Notes: generated from the letters alone by a model not told the origin. A DNA stretch of 64,000 nucleotides from Tautonia plasticadhaerens (GCF_007752535.1 NZ_CP036426.1:4898001-4962000), one strand, 5' to 3'; counted from the stretch's first letter, positions 18,831 through 27,670 are shown. A program made the numbers and translations.

Positions 18831-19999
18831 TCGCCGCCGACGCCGCCCCCGGCCCCGCCCCCGAGCCGTCCGGCCAGGGCCCGGAATTGCGGGTTGGTCA
18901 TGAAGAAGTTCATCGCCGTGGTGGCGATGCTCACGTCGTAGAGCTGGACCATCGCCCTCAGGTCATTGAGCGACCGGGCGATGAGGTCCTCGGTCGCGGC
19001 CGCGTAGCCGTCGGGGGTGAGGCCCGACTCGCCGACGGCCGGCAGTCCGGCGATCGCCCGCTGGAACTGGTTGATCTGCTGCGTGACGAAGGGCTCCAGC
19101 CCGCCGGGGCCGCCGTTGGGCGCCTGGATCGACTCGAAGAGGCGGCCGCGGAGGGCCTCCAGCCGGTCGGCGACGTCCTGGCGATAGGCGTCGAAGTCGA
19201 CCTCGCCCGCGGCGTCCTCGGCGAAATACCCCTGGCGGAGCCCGCGCAGCTCGTCGGCGAAGGTGGAATAGGAGGAGTTGAACTCGTCCTGCAACTGGCC
19301 GACGATCGGCGAGAAGCCAAGCCGCTCGCCGGTGGGCAGGCCGCCGCCCCGGAAGAAGCGGAGGTTGCCGCTGAAGAAGCCGGCGGCGGTCTGGTAGAGC
19401 GCCGTGTCGTAGAGGGCGACGAACTGGTTGACCGCCTGGCTGGCGTCGTTGAGGGCCTGCTCGCCCAGCGTGGCGAACTCGACCGGGTTGAGCGGACCCT
19501 GACCGACGCCCGGGATCGTGGCCAGCTCGTTGGCGAGCTGGCCGGCCCGGACGGCGGCGTAGGCGTCGAGCACCGCGGCGCCGCCCTCGACGCCGTCGAG
19601 GACGTCCAGGATGTCGGAGGTCAGCTGCCGGCCCTGCTCGCCGAGGGCCTGCCGATACCCTGCCAGGACCTCCTGGGTGTCCGGCAGATACCCGCCGCCG
19701 GGCTGCGAGGACGCGATCGCGCCGAAGTAGGCGTCTCGCTGCGTCCGGTATCCCACGGCGAAGCGGTCGAACGCCTGGCTGATCTGGGCCTGGACCCGGC
19801 CGACCAACGCCGATTGCCGCTGCGGGTCGAAGGGGATGCGGAAGTCGTCGCCGTCGTCGCCGTCGGCCTGGGCGGCGGACTGCACCTGGACGATGGTCGG
19901 GCCGGCGGGCCCGACGTCGCTCAGGACGACGCGGTCTTCGAGGGAGAAGGAGGCCGACGGGGTGAAGGTCCTGGGTCGCCTGGGTCGCCTGGGTCGCAT
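18245..19999 (-). CDS. LEPR-XLL-like surface protein with Gly/Phe-rich C-terminal tail
   Basis: 584 residues; function unknown. The basic N-terminus RPRRPRRPRTF is followed by LEDRVVLS (about 20-27), resembling the planctomycete 'LExRxLLS' N-terminal motif of secreted giant or surface proteins. Residues about 60-390 are predicted helical and contain repeated similar modules (QISQAFDRFAVGYRTQRDAYF; LYDTALYQTAAGFFSGN; LYDVSIATTAMNFFMTN). This suggests two or three internal duplications. From about residue 400 the chain becomes Gly/Leu/Phe/Asn repeats to the end (GGLGG, GFGNN and GLGSG types), like adhesive or elastic low-complexity tails. The start at 19999 follows a GAGGAG-like stretch on the minus strand. 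Confidence 0.7.
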   Translation of the reverse strand: MRPRRPRRPRTFTPSASFSLEDRVVLSDVGPAGPTIVQVQSAAQADGDDGDDFRIPFDPQRQSALVGRVQAQISQAFDRFAVGYRTQRDAYFGAIASSQPGGGYLPDTQEVLAGYRQALGEQGRQLTSDILDVLDGVEGGAAVLDAYAAVRAGQLANELATIPGVGQGPLNPVEFATLGEQALNDASQAVNQFVALYDTALYQTAAGFFSGNLRFFRGGGLPTGERLGFSPIVGQLQDEFNSSYSTFADELRGLRQGYFAEDAAGEVDFDAYRQDVADRLEALRGRLFESIQAPNGGPGGLEPFVTQQINQFQRAIAGLPAVGESGLTPDGYAAATEDLIARSLNDLRAMVQLYDVSIATTAMNFFMTNPQFRALAGRLGGGAGGGVGGDVDTAAQVAGSSIGTARQFGTFNPGLGGVTGGLGGLGGIPTGLAGSFTDRLGLGADSFFNTSPTGFDSTLGFGGLGTFGGLRPVDTFGGLGGFDSNIGGFGNNIGGLGGLGSGLGGGLGGLGSGFGGLSGFGGSNFGNGFGFGGSTFPGLGAAGLNFGNTVGFGTPTAGFGLGNGFGVVGGPGFGNGLGFGGIFF

Positions 20000-20343
20000 G
20001 GTGTTGATCCCCGTTGTGGATGATGAGGAGAGGAGGCCCGGGGCCGGCGCGCGGCGGTCCGAGGGGCCGGGAGGGGCCCGTGGCCTCGGGGTCGTCGGGC
20101 CGGGCGGGTGGAGGGTCCCGGCCCGACGACGCTGGGTGGGGCTACCCGCAAAGTCGGCGCCGATCCCGGCGACGGGCCGGGCGATCGCCGGCGAAAATTT
20201 GCGTCCGATGCCGGTGCCGGGCCGATTCACCGGATTGGACGTGAAAATCAATGGATGGGGTGGCGTGCGTACGTCGACAGGTGGTCGCATCATGGCCTGT
20301 GCGGGCAAGAGGCGACCGGCGTCGGCGTCGGCGTCCTCCCCGG
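20000..20343. other. Gap upstream of the LEDR-motif gene
   Basis: Lies between the acyl-CoA dehydrogenase stop and the start of the LEDR-motif gene, both minus-strand. It holds GC-rich hairpin-forming sequence near 20040-20110 and a less GC-rich patch at about 20195-20290 that may include the promoter. No gene seen. Confidence 0.4.
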
Positions 20344-21441
20344 TCAGCCGGGGCAGATGCCGGCGAATTCGAACATGGCGGCCCGGGCGACGGGGCCGGG
20401 GCAGGACCAGACGAGGAAGAACATCGCCTGTCGGGCCCAGCGCTGGGCGGGGTCGGTGCGGAGGAAGCCGGTCCCCTTGCGGGCGGTGAGGTAGGCGTGC
20501 GTCGCCCGGATGACGAAGGGGTTGGCCCGGGTGCGGATTTCGGAGGCCGAGGGGGCGTCGGCCCTGCCCTCGGCGGCGGCGAGCAGGCCGGAGGCGACTT
20601 CCCCCCAGGCCGATTCCAGGGCCTCGATCGGCTCGTCCAGGTCGTCCCGGTGCGGGGCGAGCGCGCGGAGGGCGCGCAGGGCGGCCCTCGCCTGGCCGAC
20701 GGCCAGGGCGGAGGTCTCTAGGCCGCCGGCCCCCGCGCCCCCGCTGGCGAGCGAGAGCACGTCGGGATCGGGCCCGAACAGGACGTCCTTCGGGCCGACG
20801 GCGACGCCGTCGCAGGTCACCTCCGCGGTGCAGGACGCCTGCAGGGCCGCCAGGGGCATCGGCGGGCCGACGGCGAGGCCGGGGCGGTCGGCCGGCAGGG
20901 CGACGAGGATTTGCCCGCCGTCCTCGAGCACGGCGCCGGCGACGAAGACGTCGGCCCGGCCGGCGGCGGTGACCCAGGGCATCGCGCCGTCGAGGCGGTA
21001 GCCGCCGCCGGGGGAAGGTTCGGCGGCGAGGGCCCGGGTGCCCCGGCGCCGGGAGGTGGTCAGTTGCGAGGTGCCGATGGTGGGGAAGGCCCGGCCGTCG
21101 GCGACCCGCCCGAGCCAGCCCGAGGCCCCCTCGTGCCCGGCCTCGGCGGCGGCGACGAGGCGTCGCGTGGCGGCGTTGAACTGGGAGAAGATGAAGGCGG
21201 CGGTCAGGCTGCCCTCGGCCAGCGCCGCCTCTCGGCGGACGAGCGAGGCGAGGTCGAGCCCCTCGCCGCCGAAGGCCGGGGGGACCGGCCACCGGGGGAC
21301 GCCGGCCCCGGCCAGGGCCGACCAGAGCGGCCCGGGCCAGTCGCCCGAGTCGTCGGCGGGGCCGTCGAGGGCCTGGAGTCGGGGGACGAGGTCGCCGAGG
21401 TCGGGGTCGTCGAGCAGGGCGAGGGGGTCGGGATGGCTCAT
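20344..21441 (-). CDS. Acyl-CoA dehydrogenase family protein
   Basis: FAD-dependent dehydrogenase of 365 residues, cytoplasmic, somewhat shorter than typical (about 380). The N-terminal helical domain includes PPAFGGEGLDLASLVRREAAL, the usual 'P.e.GG.g' segment. The middle beta domain shows YRLDGAMPWVTAAGRADVFV, corresponding to the 'G.K.wiTnA..ad' flavin contact. The C-terminal helical domain has LAVGQARAALRAL and RATHAYLTARKGTGFL. The canonical catalytic Glu of short-chain enzymes is not obvious, so it may be a divergent dehydrogenase or a DszC-like flavin monooxygenase. It is divergent from the Nudix gene (146-base gap). Confidence 0.75.
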   Translation of the reverse strand: MSHPDPLALLDDPDLGDLVPRLQALDGPADDSGDWPGPLWSALAGAGVPRWPVPPAFGGEGLDLASLVRREAALAEGSLTAAFIFSQFNAATRRLVAAAEAGHEGASGWLGRVADGRAFPTIGTSQLTTSRRRGTRALAAEPSPGGGYRLDGAMPWVTAAGRADVFVAGAVLEDGGQILVALPADRPGLAVGPPMPLAALQASCTAEVTCDGVAVGPKDVLFGPDPDVLSLASGGAGAGGLETSALAVGQARAALRALRALAPHRDDLDEPIEALESAWGEVASGLLAAAEGRADAPSASEIRTRANPFVIRATHAYLTARKGTGFLRTDPAQRWARQAMFFLVWSCPGPVARAAMFEFAGICPG

Positions 21442-21587
21442 GGGGTCGGTCGGGGGCTCGGCGGGACGATTCCCGGATCGGGGAGGCTGAGATGGACGGA
21501 CTGGCGTCTCTGCTTATGATGGGAGATCGGGGGGCCGTTGACCAGCCATTCGGGGCGGCAGGGCCCCCGCAGCAGGATGCATTGCCC

Positions 21588-22264
21588 ATGTCGAAGCCGC
21601 ATTGCTATGAGTTCCCCCGGCCCGCGGTCACGGTCGACACGGCGGCCTTCGCCGTCGACGGCCCCGCGCTCCGCGTGCTGATGGTCCGCCGAGGCAAGCC
21701 CCCGTTCGAGGGGCATTGGGCCCTCCCGGGCGGGTTCATCGAGATGGACGAAGATGCCGCCCCGGCCGCCCGCCGCGAGCTGCGGGAAGAGACCGGCCTG
21801 GATCTCGACCCCCTGTCCCCCTTCGACCCCATCGGCTTCTACGCCGATCCCGGGCGAGACCCTCGGGGGCGCACCATCAGCCTGGTCTTCGCCACGGTCC
21901 TCCCCCCCCCCCGCCGGCCCCGAGGGGCGGGGACGACGCCTCGGACGCCTCCTGGATCCTCGCCGACCCCTCGGCCCAGCCGCTCGCCTTCGACCACGCC
22001 TCGATCCTCGCCGACGCCCTGGAATGGCTCCGCCGGGGGGTCGAGGCCGGGCCCTCCGGCGTCGCCCTGCTGCCGGATCCGTTCGACCGGGACGACGCCC
22101 GGTCCCTCTTCCACGCCGTCGGCCTCCCCCTGCGGCACTCCGCCCGGTGGCTCGGCCGATGCGAGAAGGAAGGGCTGGTCGAGCCGTCCCCGGCAGGCCC
22201 GAAGCAGTACCGGAAGCGGCGGAGGGGGACCGCCGACGACGCGGGTGGGGGTGATCCGCGTTAA
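21588..22264 (+). CDS. Nudix hydrolase / NrtR-like protein, frameshifted at a C11 tract
   Basis: The N-terminal part (to about 21900) is a Nudix domain with a complete Nudix box: GFIEMDEDAAPAARRELREE continuing TGL. The reading frame is lost at a run of eleven C (21902-21912). One additional C restores a second half reading DASWILADPSAQPLAFDHAS followed by a winged-helix-like tail (LPLRHSARWLGRCEKEGLVE) to the stop at 22264. This two-part layout matches NrtR-type Nudix regulators or ADP-ribose pyrophosphatases. As given, the first frame instead runs as nonsense into the opposite gene. A sequencing under-call, slippage or a true mutation are all possible. Confidence 0.75.
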
Positions 22265-22313
22265 ACCCCCCCGGCCCAAGAACCCCCCGCACCCGGAAGG
22301 CCCCCGGACCCGC

Positions 22314-23342
22314 TCACACCCCGGTCCTCCCCCGGTGGTTCGGGCCGGGTTCGCCGTGGATGAGTTCCAGGGCGGATCGGATCGACTTGCGGGGGGGGAT
22401 GGCCCCCGACGGCTCGACGGGAGCGGTCGACGGGTCGAGGGCCTCCCGGAGCGAGACGGCGTCGTCGAGGACCGAGCGGTAGGAGCGGACGGGACGCAGG
22501 GTCGTCGGCGCGTGCCAGTTGGAGATCCAGATCGCCAGCCGGCCCCCGGTCCCCTGCACCGACCAGGGGGTCGATCGGCCGACCAGGACCTGGGTGGCGC
22601 GGTCGAGGAATGCGGGGGGGAGGGCGTCGAGCGGGGCGCCGAGGGAGGCATATTCGGCGGCGAGGGGGGGCGGCAGGGAGTCGTCGGGCCGGGTCGGTGC
22701 GAACCGGAACTCGGGATCGAGGTCGGGATGGTCGGCCGATCGGGGGTCGAGGAGGAACTCGGGCAGGCCCGGGACCGGCTCGATGAAGATGACGAGCAGG
22801 TGGTTGGCGGCCGACCGTCGCCGCCGGGCGGCCTCGGCCAGGAAGGGCATGGTGAAGACCAGCCCGATCAGCCCGGAGGTCGCCGCCAGCCCGAGCATCA
22901 TCGCCCCGCCGTAGGGGAGGCGACCGACCAGCAGCCCCGTCGCGTGCAGCAGCGCCGAGGCGAGGAACCCGACCCCCATCAGCACGGCCACCAGCCGGAT
23001 CGCGGTCCCCACCGGCCCCGAGGACCCGGGGGCGATGGCCGAGGCGATCAGGGGTCGCTCGCGGACGTCGGCCATCAGCAGGGGATGGCCCCGGTAGTCC
23101 CCCCGGCAGACGTCGGTGACGGCCTGCCGACCCCGCCGGCCGATCACGGCGAGCCCTCGGAAGAGGGGGTCGCGGCGGGACCCGACCGGCCCCCGGAACT
23201 CCAGCCCCAGCTCCCGGGCCCGCTCCCGGGCCATCCGGGAGACCTTGTGGCGGGAGACCGACCGGGACAGGAAGAACGTGGGCACCAGCACCACGAGGAT
23301 GGCGATCGCCAGCATCGAGGTGACTTCCTGGGCGTCGAACAT
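22314..23342 (-). CDS. Hypothetical membrane protein
   Basis: 342 residues from the ATG giving MFDAQEVTSMLAIAILVVLV; longer starts add low-complexity sequence. One N-terminal transmembrane helix (about 10-27), then a cytoplasmic basic segment (RSVSRHKVSRMARERARELG). Two more hydrophobic segments follow (about 100-122 and 130-155). The C-terminal half (about 175-330) is soluble, with AANHLLVIFIEP and GTGGRLAIWISNWHAP. I do not recognise the family. It is convergent with the Nudix gene (49-base gap). Confidence 0.65.
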   Translation of the reverse strand: MFDAQEVTSMLAIAILVVLVPTFFLSRSVSRHKVSRMARERARELGLEFRGPVGSRRDPLFRGLAVIGRRGRQAVTDVCRGDYRGHPLLMADVRERPLIASAIAPGSSGPVGTAIRLVAVLMGVGFLASALLHATGLLVGRLPYGGAMMLGLAATSGLIGLVFTMPFLAEAARRRRSAANHLLVIFIEPVPGLPEFLLDPRSADHPDLDPEFRFAPTRPDDSLPPPLAAEYASLGAPLDALPPAFLDRATQVLVGRSTPWSVQGTGGRLAIWISNWHAPTTLRPVRSYRSVLDDAVSLREALDPSTAPVEPSGAIPPRKSIRSALELIHGEPGPNHRGRTGV

Positions 23343-23914
23343 CGCGCTGGACCCTCCCCCGGGCCGGATCCGACCACACCGGACCGATTCTCCCCCGAAT
23401 CCGGGCCGCGCCGCAAGCTCGGCCCGCCCCGGGGCCTTCGCGCCGAGGCCGGAGCCCCGCGTCCGTCGCCTCGACCGGTCGGTGGGGGGCGTCGGGGGGC
23501 TTCGCGTTGCGTGCCGGGCCGAGGCGTTGCGGTCGGCCTGCGGGGCCGGCACCTCCGCGGGCCGTCTCATGGGGCAGCTCCGACCGCCGATCGCGTCCTC
23601 TCGGGGATTTCCGCACTGAGGCGGAACGGCTCGCCTGCCGGCCGGACGGATGCCGCCGGGTCGCGACCCGACACGAGAAAGACCGCTCGCGAGCATCCGA
23701 ACCGATCGCGAATCCGCGATCGCCATGGTCCTTCTCGCCTGATTGTGAACAGGGATTTGCAGAATCAATAAATGTTATTCGGAATTTAGCGTTGAATTGC
23801 CAGATCCGGCGTGATCTCATCATGTTGCCAGCGCTCCCGGGGAATCGGGGCGTTCCCGATTCGCGGGGGGGCTGTCAGGCGATTAGGTCGCTAGATCGTG
23901 TGCGAGGAATAAAC
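23343..23914. other. Divergent intergenic region with AT-rich island before the subtilase
   Basis: 572 bases between the minus-strand membrane protein and the subtilase. Bases about 23740-23825 are strikingly AT-rich for this genome (runs such as AATCAATAAATGTTATT and GGAATTTAGC). This likely holds the subtilase promoter and leader. An AGGA element lies about 8 bases before the start ATG. No gene is convincing here. Confidence 0.5.
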
Positions 23915-25747
23915 ATGCTCAGCATGGTGCGAGCTTGCGTTTTCGTCCCGGCCGCGGTGTTGATGTCGGCCGGATCCCATGCCATCCACGCCGCGCAGGA
24001 CGACAAGGTCCAAAGCTCGGCGGTGGCCTTTGCCACGAACCCCGAGGTCCTGATCCGCTATGAGGCCGGGAGATCGGCCGAAGCCCGACGGGCGGCGGAG
24101 GAGGCGGGTTTCGAGATCCTCGAGGACTACGAGCCGGGACTCTACCTGCGCACCAGGCCGGGCCCGGGTACCAGGAGCGTCGCCGCGCGGGCCGTCGCCG
24201 CGTCGTCCGCGGAGGCCGTGCTCCGGATCGAACCCAACTACATCGTGAGCATCCCGGAGCCGATCGGGCCCCGCAGGCCGAACCCGGCGGCGGCCGCGAG
24301 CCCGCGGTCGCCCGCCGCGGCCCCCTCGACCTCGGCGGCCACGCCCGACGACCCGAGGCTCGCCGAGTTGTGGGGGATGGAGAACATCCGGGCGGCGATC
24401 GCCTGGGAGACGGGACACGAGTCGCCCGTCGTCGTCGGCGTGATCGACACGGGGGTGGACTACACCCATGAGGACTTGAGGGACAACATCTGGGTGAATC
24501 CGAATGAGACGCCGGGCGACGGCGTCGACGACGACATGAACGGCATCGCCGACGACGTCCACGGCGCCAGGTTCGACGGCGGCGTCGGCACCGGCGACCC
24601 GATGGACGACAACGCCCACGGCACCCACTGCGCGGGCACGATCGGGGCGGTCGGCGACAACGCGGTGGGCGTGGCCGGCGTCAACTGGAAGGTCCGGATC
24701 ATGGCCCTCAAGTTCCTGAGGGCGAACGGATCGGGGACCACCGATGATGCCATCCGGTGCATCGACTACGCCGTCGCCCAGAAGCGGAACGGCGTCGACC
24801 TCCGCGTCCTGAGCAACAGTTGGGGCGGCGGCGGCCGCTCCACCCTGCTGGAGGAGGCGATCGCCCGGGCCGAGGCGGAGGAGATCCTGTTCGTCGCCGC
24901 GGCCGGCAACTCCTCGCAGGACAACGACCGCACCGACAACTACCCCTCGAACTACCCGCTCGAGAGCATCATCGCCGTCGCCTCGATCAACGTGCGGGAG
25001 GAGATGTCGTGGTTCAGCAGTTTCGGCTTCGAGACGGTCGACCTGGCGGCGCCGGGGGGCACGCTCGAGTCGGAGGACGCGGACGACATCCTCAGCACCG
25101 TGCCCGGCAACGCGTACGACTTCTTCGCGGGCACGTCGATGGCGACCCCGCACGTCGCCGGGGCCGTCGCCCTCGCCTGGGCCCACCCGGACCACAGCGG
25201 CAAGTCGGCGGCGGAGATGAAGGAGCTGATCCTGGACAATGCCCGCTCGATCCCGTCGCTCTCGGGCAGGTGCGTGACCGGGGCGACGCTCGACCTCACG
25301 TTCCTGGGAGATGGCGGGCCGCCGCCGCCGGAGACGCCGGATGACCTCGCCTACTTCGGCCGGGAGGCCGAGCAAGCGGGTGCCTTCGGCCTGAATTCCT
25401 CGACCGGGAGCGCGATCTACATGCTCGGCGGGACGGTCTACCAGAGCAACCTGACGTTCCTGGGTGAGGAGGTCACCCCGGACGGACACCTGGGATGGGT
25501 CTACCGGGAGGATTACCCGTTCGCCCCGTTCGACTTCCTGTTCACCAAGGACCCGATCGGGCTGGCCCCCTACCACCGGGTCTACGCCCGGCCGGCGGAG
25601 GAGATCGGGGTGCCGTTCGGCTGGATGCTCGACGCCAGCCGGGGCGAGGTCCTCGGCGTGACGGACGCGGGGATCCGGTCCGAGCGGCGACGGCAGCTCG
25701 AGGAGATCCGGGCCCGGTCCGCGGAGCGCGACGCGGACCGGCCCTGA
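23915..25747 (+). CDS. Secreted subtilisin-like serine peptidase (S8)
   Basis: 610 residues with a signal peptide (about 1-27, ending HAIHAAQ). Residues about 42-113 form an I9-like propeptide (EVLIRYEAGRSAEARRAAEE ... VLRIEPNYIVS), followed by an Ala/Pro linker. The peptidase domain (about 145-460) has the full triad: Asp178 (VIDTGVDYTHEDL), His235 (NAHGTHCAG) and Ser408 (GTSMATPHVAGA). Oxyanion Asn332 is in AAAGNSS. An insert WVNPNETPGDGVDDDMNGI resembles calcium-binding loops of bacterial subtilases. The last about 140 residues (EAEQAGAFGLNSSTG onward) form an extra domain of unknown role. The start is supported by AGGA and the signal peptide. The next gene encodes a propeptide-like protein. 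Confidence 0.93.
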   Translation: MLSMVRACVFVPAAVLMSAGSHAIHAAQDDKVQSSAVAFATNPEVLIRYEAGRSAEARRAAEEAGFEILEDYEPGLYLRTRPGPGTRSVAARAVAASSAEAVLRIEPNYIVSIPEPIGPRRPNPAAAASPRSPAAAPSTSAATPDDPRLAELWGMENIRAAIAWETGHESPVVVGVIDTGVDYTHEDLRDNIWVNPNETPGDGVDDDMNGIADDVHGARFDGGVGTGDPMDDNAHGTHCAGTIGAVGDNAVGVAGVNWKVRIMALKFLRANGSGTTDDAIRCIDYAVAQKRNGVDLRVLSNSWGGGGRSTLLEEAIARAEAEEILFVAAAGNSSQDNDRTDNYPSNYPLESIIAVASINVREEMSWFSSFGFETVDLAAPGGTLESEDADDILSTVPGNAYDFFAGTSMATPHVAGAVALAWAHPDHSGKSAAEMKELILDNARSIPSLSGRCVTGATLDLTFLGDGGPPPPETPDDLAYFGREAEQAGAFGLNSSTGSAIYMLGGTVYQSNLTFLGEEVTPDGHLGWVYREDYPFAPFDFLFTKDPIGLAPYHRVYARPAEEIGVPFGWMLDASRGEVLGVTDAGIRSERRRQLEEIRARSAERDADRP

Positions 25748-25755
25748 ACCGGCGC

Positions 25756-25789
25756 CCCGGGCCGGGCGGGGTCCCCCGCCCGGCCCGGG
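25756..25789 (+). terminator. Strong hairpin after the subtilase
   Basis: A 16-bp perfect inverted repeat (25756-25771 with 25774-25789) starts 9 bases after the subtilase stop codon. The two-base spacer means the top pairs open to form the loop. No T-tract. Confidence 0.65.
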
Positions 25790-25945
25790 CCAGGCGCACC
25801 CGCGCGGTCGCCCGGATTTCGGGAGCCGACCCCCACGTTGACTTCCCGACCCGGGCCCGGAGAATTGGCGGGAGGATGACCGCCGGAGGTCGGGAGTCGG
25901 GGCGACGTTCGTGGCGTCGGTCCGACTCGGCCGGGAGGGTCTGTC

Positions 25946-26548
25946 ATGTTCATGTTTCCCGGAGTGATGTGCGGGCTTGCCTTCGCCGTGATGGTCAATC
26001 CCCGGACCGGTCCCCAGGCCCAGGCGCCTCAGACGGAGGAGGAACGGATCACGGTCGTGATCCGGGGCAGGCTCGAATTCGACCCGACGGAGGGCGGAGG
26101 TCGGGGGTCGCCGGGTCGCTTCGCCGTCCGATCGCGGGGCATGCTCTTCCGGTTGGAGTTCAAGGAACCCGTGCCGGGACGACCCGAGCTGGATCCCCTG
26201 GTGCAACAGGCCGTGGTCGTGGAAGGGTCCCTCGAGCAGCGAGGGGAACCGGGTCACCTCGTCTGCATCGTGGAGGGGAAGGTGCGGGCCGCCGCAGACG
26301 TCGGGGAGCCCGGGACGATGAGTTACCTCGTGGCTTACGAGAAGGGCCGCGTGCAGGAGGTGGAATCCCTCCTCGAGGACCTCGGCATGGAGGTGAGGAG
26401 CCACAACGAAACCGGCGGCTACTTCAAGGTTACGCCGACCCGGAAGGCCGGCCTCGACTACGTGAAGCGGTTGCAGGAGGGCCCGGGGGTGCGATTCGTC
26501 GAGAAAGAGCAGGTCTACCGACCGCAAGCGGGTACGGAGCCCCGATGA
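25946..26548 (+). CDS. Secreted protein with C-terminal subtilase-propeptide/I9-like domain
   Basis: 200 residues. The N-terminus is a hydrophobic signal (MFMFPGVMCGLAFAVMV). Residues about 35-125 form an uncharacterised beta-rich region (ITVVIRGRLEFDP, VVVEGSLEQRG). Residues about 130-192 read YLVAYEKGRVQEVESLLEDL, then GYFKVTPTRKAGLDYVKRLQ and VRFVEKEQVY. This follows the pattern of peptidase inhibitor I9/subtilase propeptides, which end 'v.yvE.d...'. The neighbouring subtilase carries its own similar propeptide, so this protein may be a separate inhibitor or folding chaperone for it; that role is inferred. A GGAGG site precedes the ATG. Confidence 0.65.
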   Translation: MFMFPGVMCGLAFAVMVNPRTGPQAQAPQTEEERITVVIRGRLEFDPTEGGGRGSPGRFAVRSRGMLFRLEFKEPVPGRPELDPLVQQAVVVEGSLEQRGEPGHLVCIVEGKVRAAADVGEPGTMSYLVAYEKGRVQEVESLLEDLGMEVRSHNETGGYFKVTPTRKAGLDYVKRLQEGPGVRFVEKEQVYRPQAGTEPR

Positions 26549-26929
26549 ATCTCGTCGGCGATGCCAGCTTTGTTTTGCGACGCGGACTCGGTCCGATGCC
26601 GTGCGGACTGACCCCGAGTGCCAACCCCTCCGGCACATTCGGGTGGCTTTGGGTATGAAAAAATGTTAGAACATGGTTGTTCGTGATTTTAAGGTTGCAC
26701 AATCCAAAAAGGCTATTTGTTCATTTATTCAAGCGGTGCTGCCAGGCTCGGCGGCCTTCCGGCGGCCGCCTGGCGTCCCGATTTTTCGACGACTCCCAGA
26801 CGATGGCCGATGCGGTCTGGGAACGCCGCCATGGGATGCCCGGGCTCGTGCCGAAGGCCGATCCCGGCCTAGGATGGAGCGAGGTGGTCGCGGTTCCCGG
26901 GGATCCCCGGTCTCGGGACGACCGCCCGG
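26549..26929. other. AT-rich gap with hairpin
   Basis: Bases about 26655-26740 are AT-rich (GAAAAAATGTTAG, TCATTTATTC), unlike the rest of the window. They are followed by an imperfect GC hairpin (outer arms 26741-26747 and 26768-26774). The AT-rich part may be a promoter for the downstream membrane protein or the residue of an insertion. No gene is convincing. Confidence 0.45.
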
Positions 26930-27670
26930 ATGGGGGACTTGCCGGTGGAGACGACGTACGTGCCGATCCCGATTGCCGAGTCGATCGCCGGGGGCTGGCG
27001 CCCCGGGATCGGCGACCCCTCGGTCGGCGGCTGGCTGACGGTCGCGGCTTACCTGGCGGCGGCGGTCGCCTGCTGGTCGGCCTCGGCCGCCGAGCGGCGT
27101 CGGGGGGACCGCAAGGAGGAATCCCACCCCATCTTCTGGAGGCGGGAGTTCGATCGCCACGACTCCTCGCCGCCCCGGCATCGGCACCGTCCTCCGGCCC
27201 TGCCCCGCGCCGATTCGAGGGGCAGGCGCGTGCTGTTCTGGCGGATTCTGGCGGCAGGGATGCTCGTGCTGGGGATCAATAAGCAGCTCGACTTGCAGAC
27301 CTTGATCCTGGTGGCCGGCCGCGGGCTGGCGAGGGAGCAGGGCTGGTACGAGGACCGCCAGGCCGTGCAGCGGGCCTTCATCTTCGCCGTGGCAGTCGTG
27401 GGGATCGGCGCGCTGTCCGCCTTCGCCTTCCTGTTCCGGTCGGCCGCCCTGCGCCGGCCGTTGGCGCCGATCGGGGTGTTCGCCCTGTTCGCCTTCGTCC
27501 TCGTCCGGGCCTCCTCGTTCCACCACGTGGACGTGCTGCTGGGGGGGGCGTTGCTGGGGGTGCGGGTCAACCTGCTGCTGGAACTCGGCGGGATCCTGCT
27601 GGTGTCCCTCTCGGCGATCCGGTGCATCGCCGAGGCGAGGCGGGGGTGGGAGATCCGGGAGGGGGCATGA
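26930..27670 (+). CDS. Polytopic membrane protein, uncharacterised
   Basis: 246 residues with four predicted transmembrane helices: about 34-51, 101-118, 150-172 and 182-202. A hydrophilic, His/Arg-rich loop (about 55-98) lies between helices 1 and 2. The segment VLGINKQLDLQTLILVAGR is a conserved phrase in a family of bacterial membrane proteins of unknown function, sometimes mislabelled as isopropylmalate isomerase. The start could also be a few codons later (GTG at 26942). It converges with the large minus-strand gene. Confidence 0.7.
   Translation: MGDLPVETTYVPIPIAESIAGGWRPGIGDPSVGGWLTVAAYLAAAVACWSASAAERRRGDRKEESHPIFWRREFDRHDSSPPRHRHRPPALPRADSRGRRVLFWRILAAGMLVLGINKQLDLQTLILVAGRGLAREQGWYEDRQAVQRAFIFAVAVVGIGALSAFAFLFRSAALRRPLAPIGVFALFAFVLVRASSFHHVDVLLGGALLGVRVNLLLELGGILLVSLSAIRCIAEARRGWEIREGA

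Noticed and set aside
20000-21589. Upstream extension of the LEDR-motif gene as a 1114-residue protein
   Set aside because: The extension overlaps the acyl-CoA dehydrogenase gene in another frame; the natural N-terminus is at 19999.
22265-23771. Continuation of the first Nudix frame as a long protein
   Set aside because: It is antisense to the membrane-protein gene and has no homology-like features; the real continuation is in the other frame after the C11 run.
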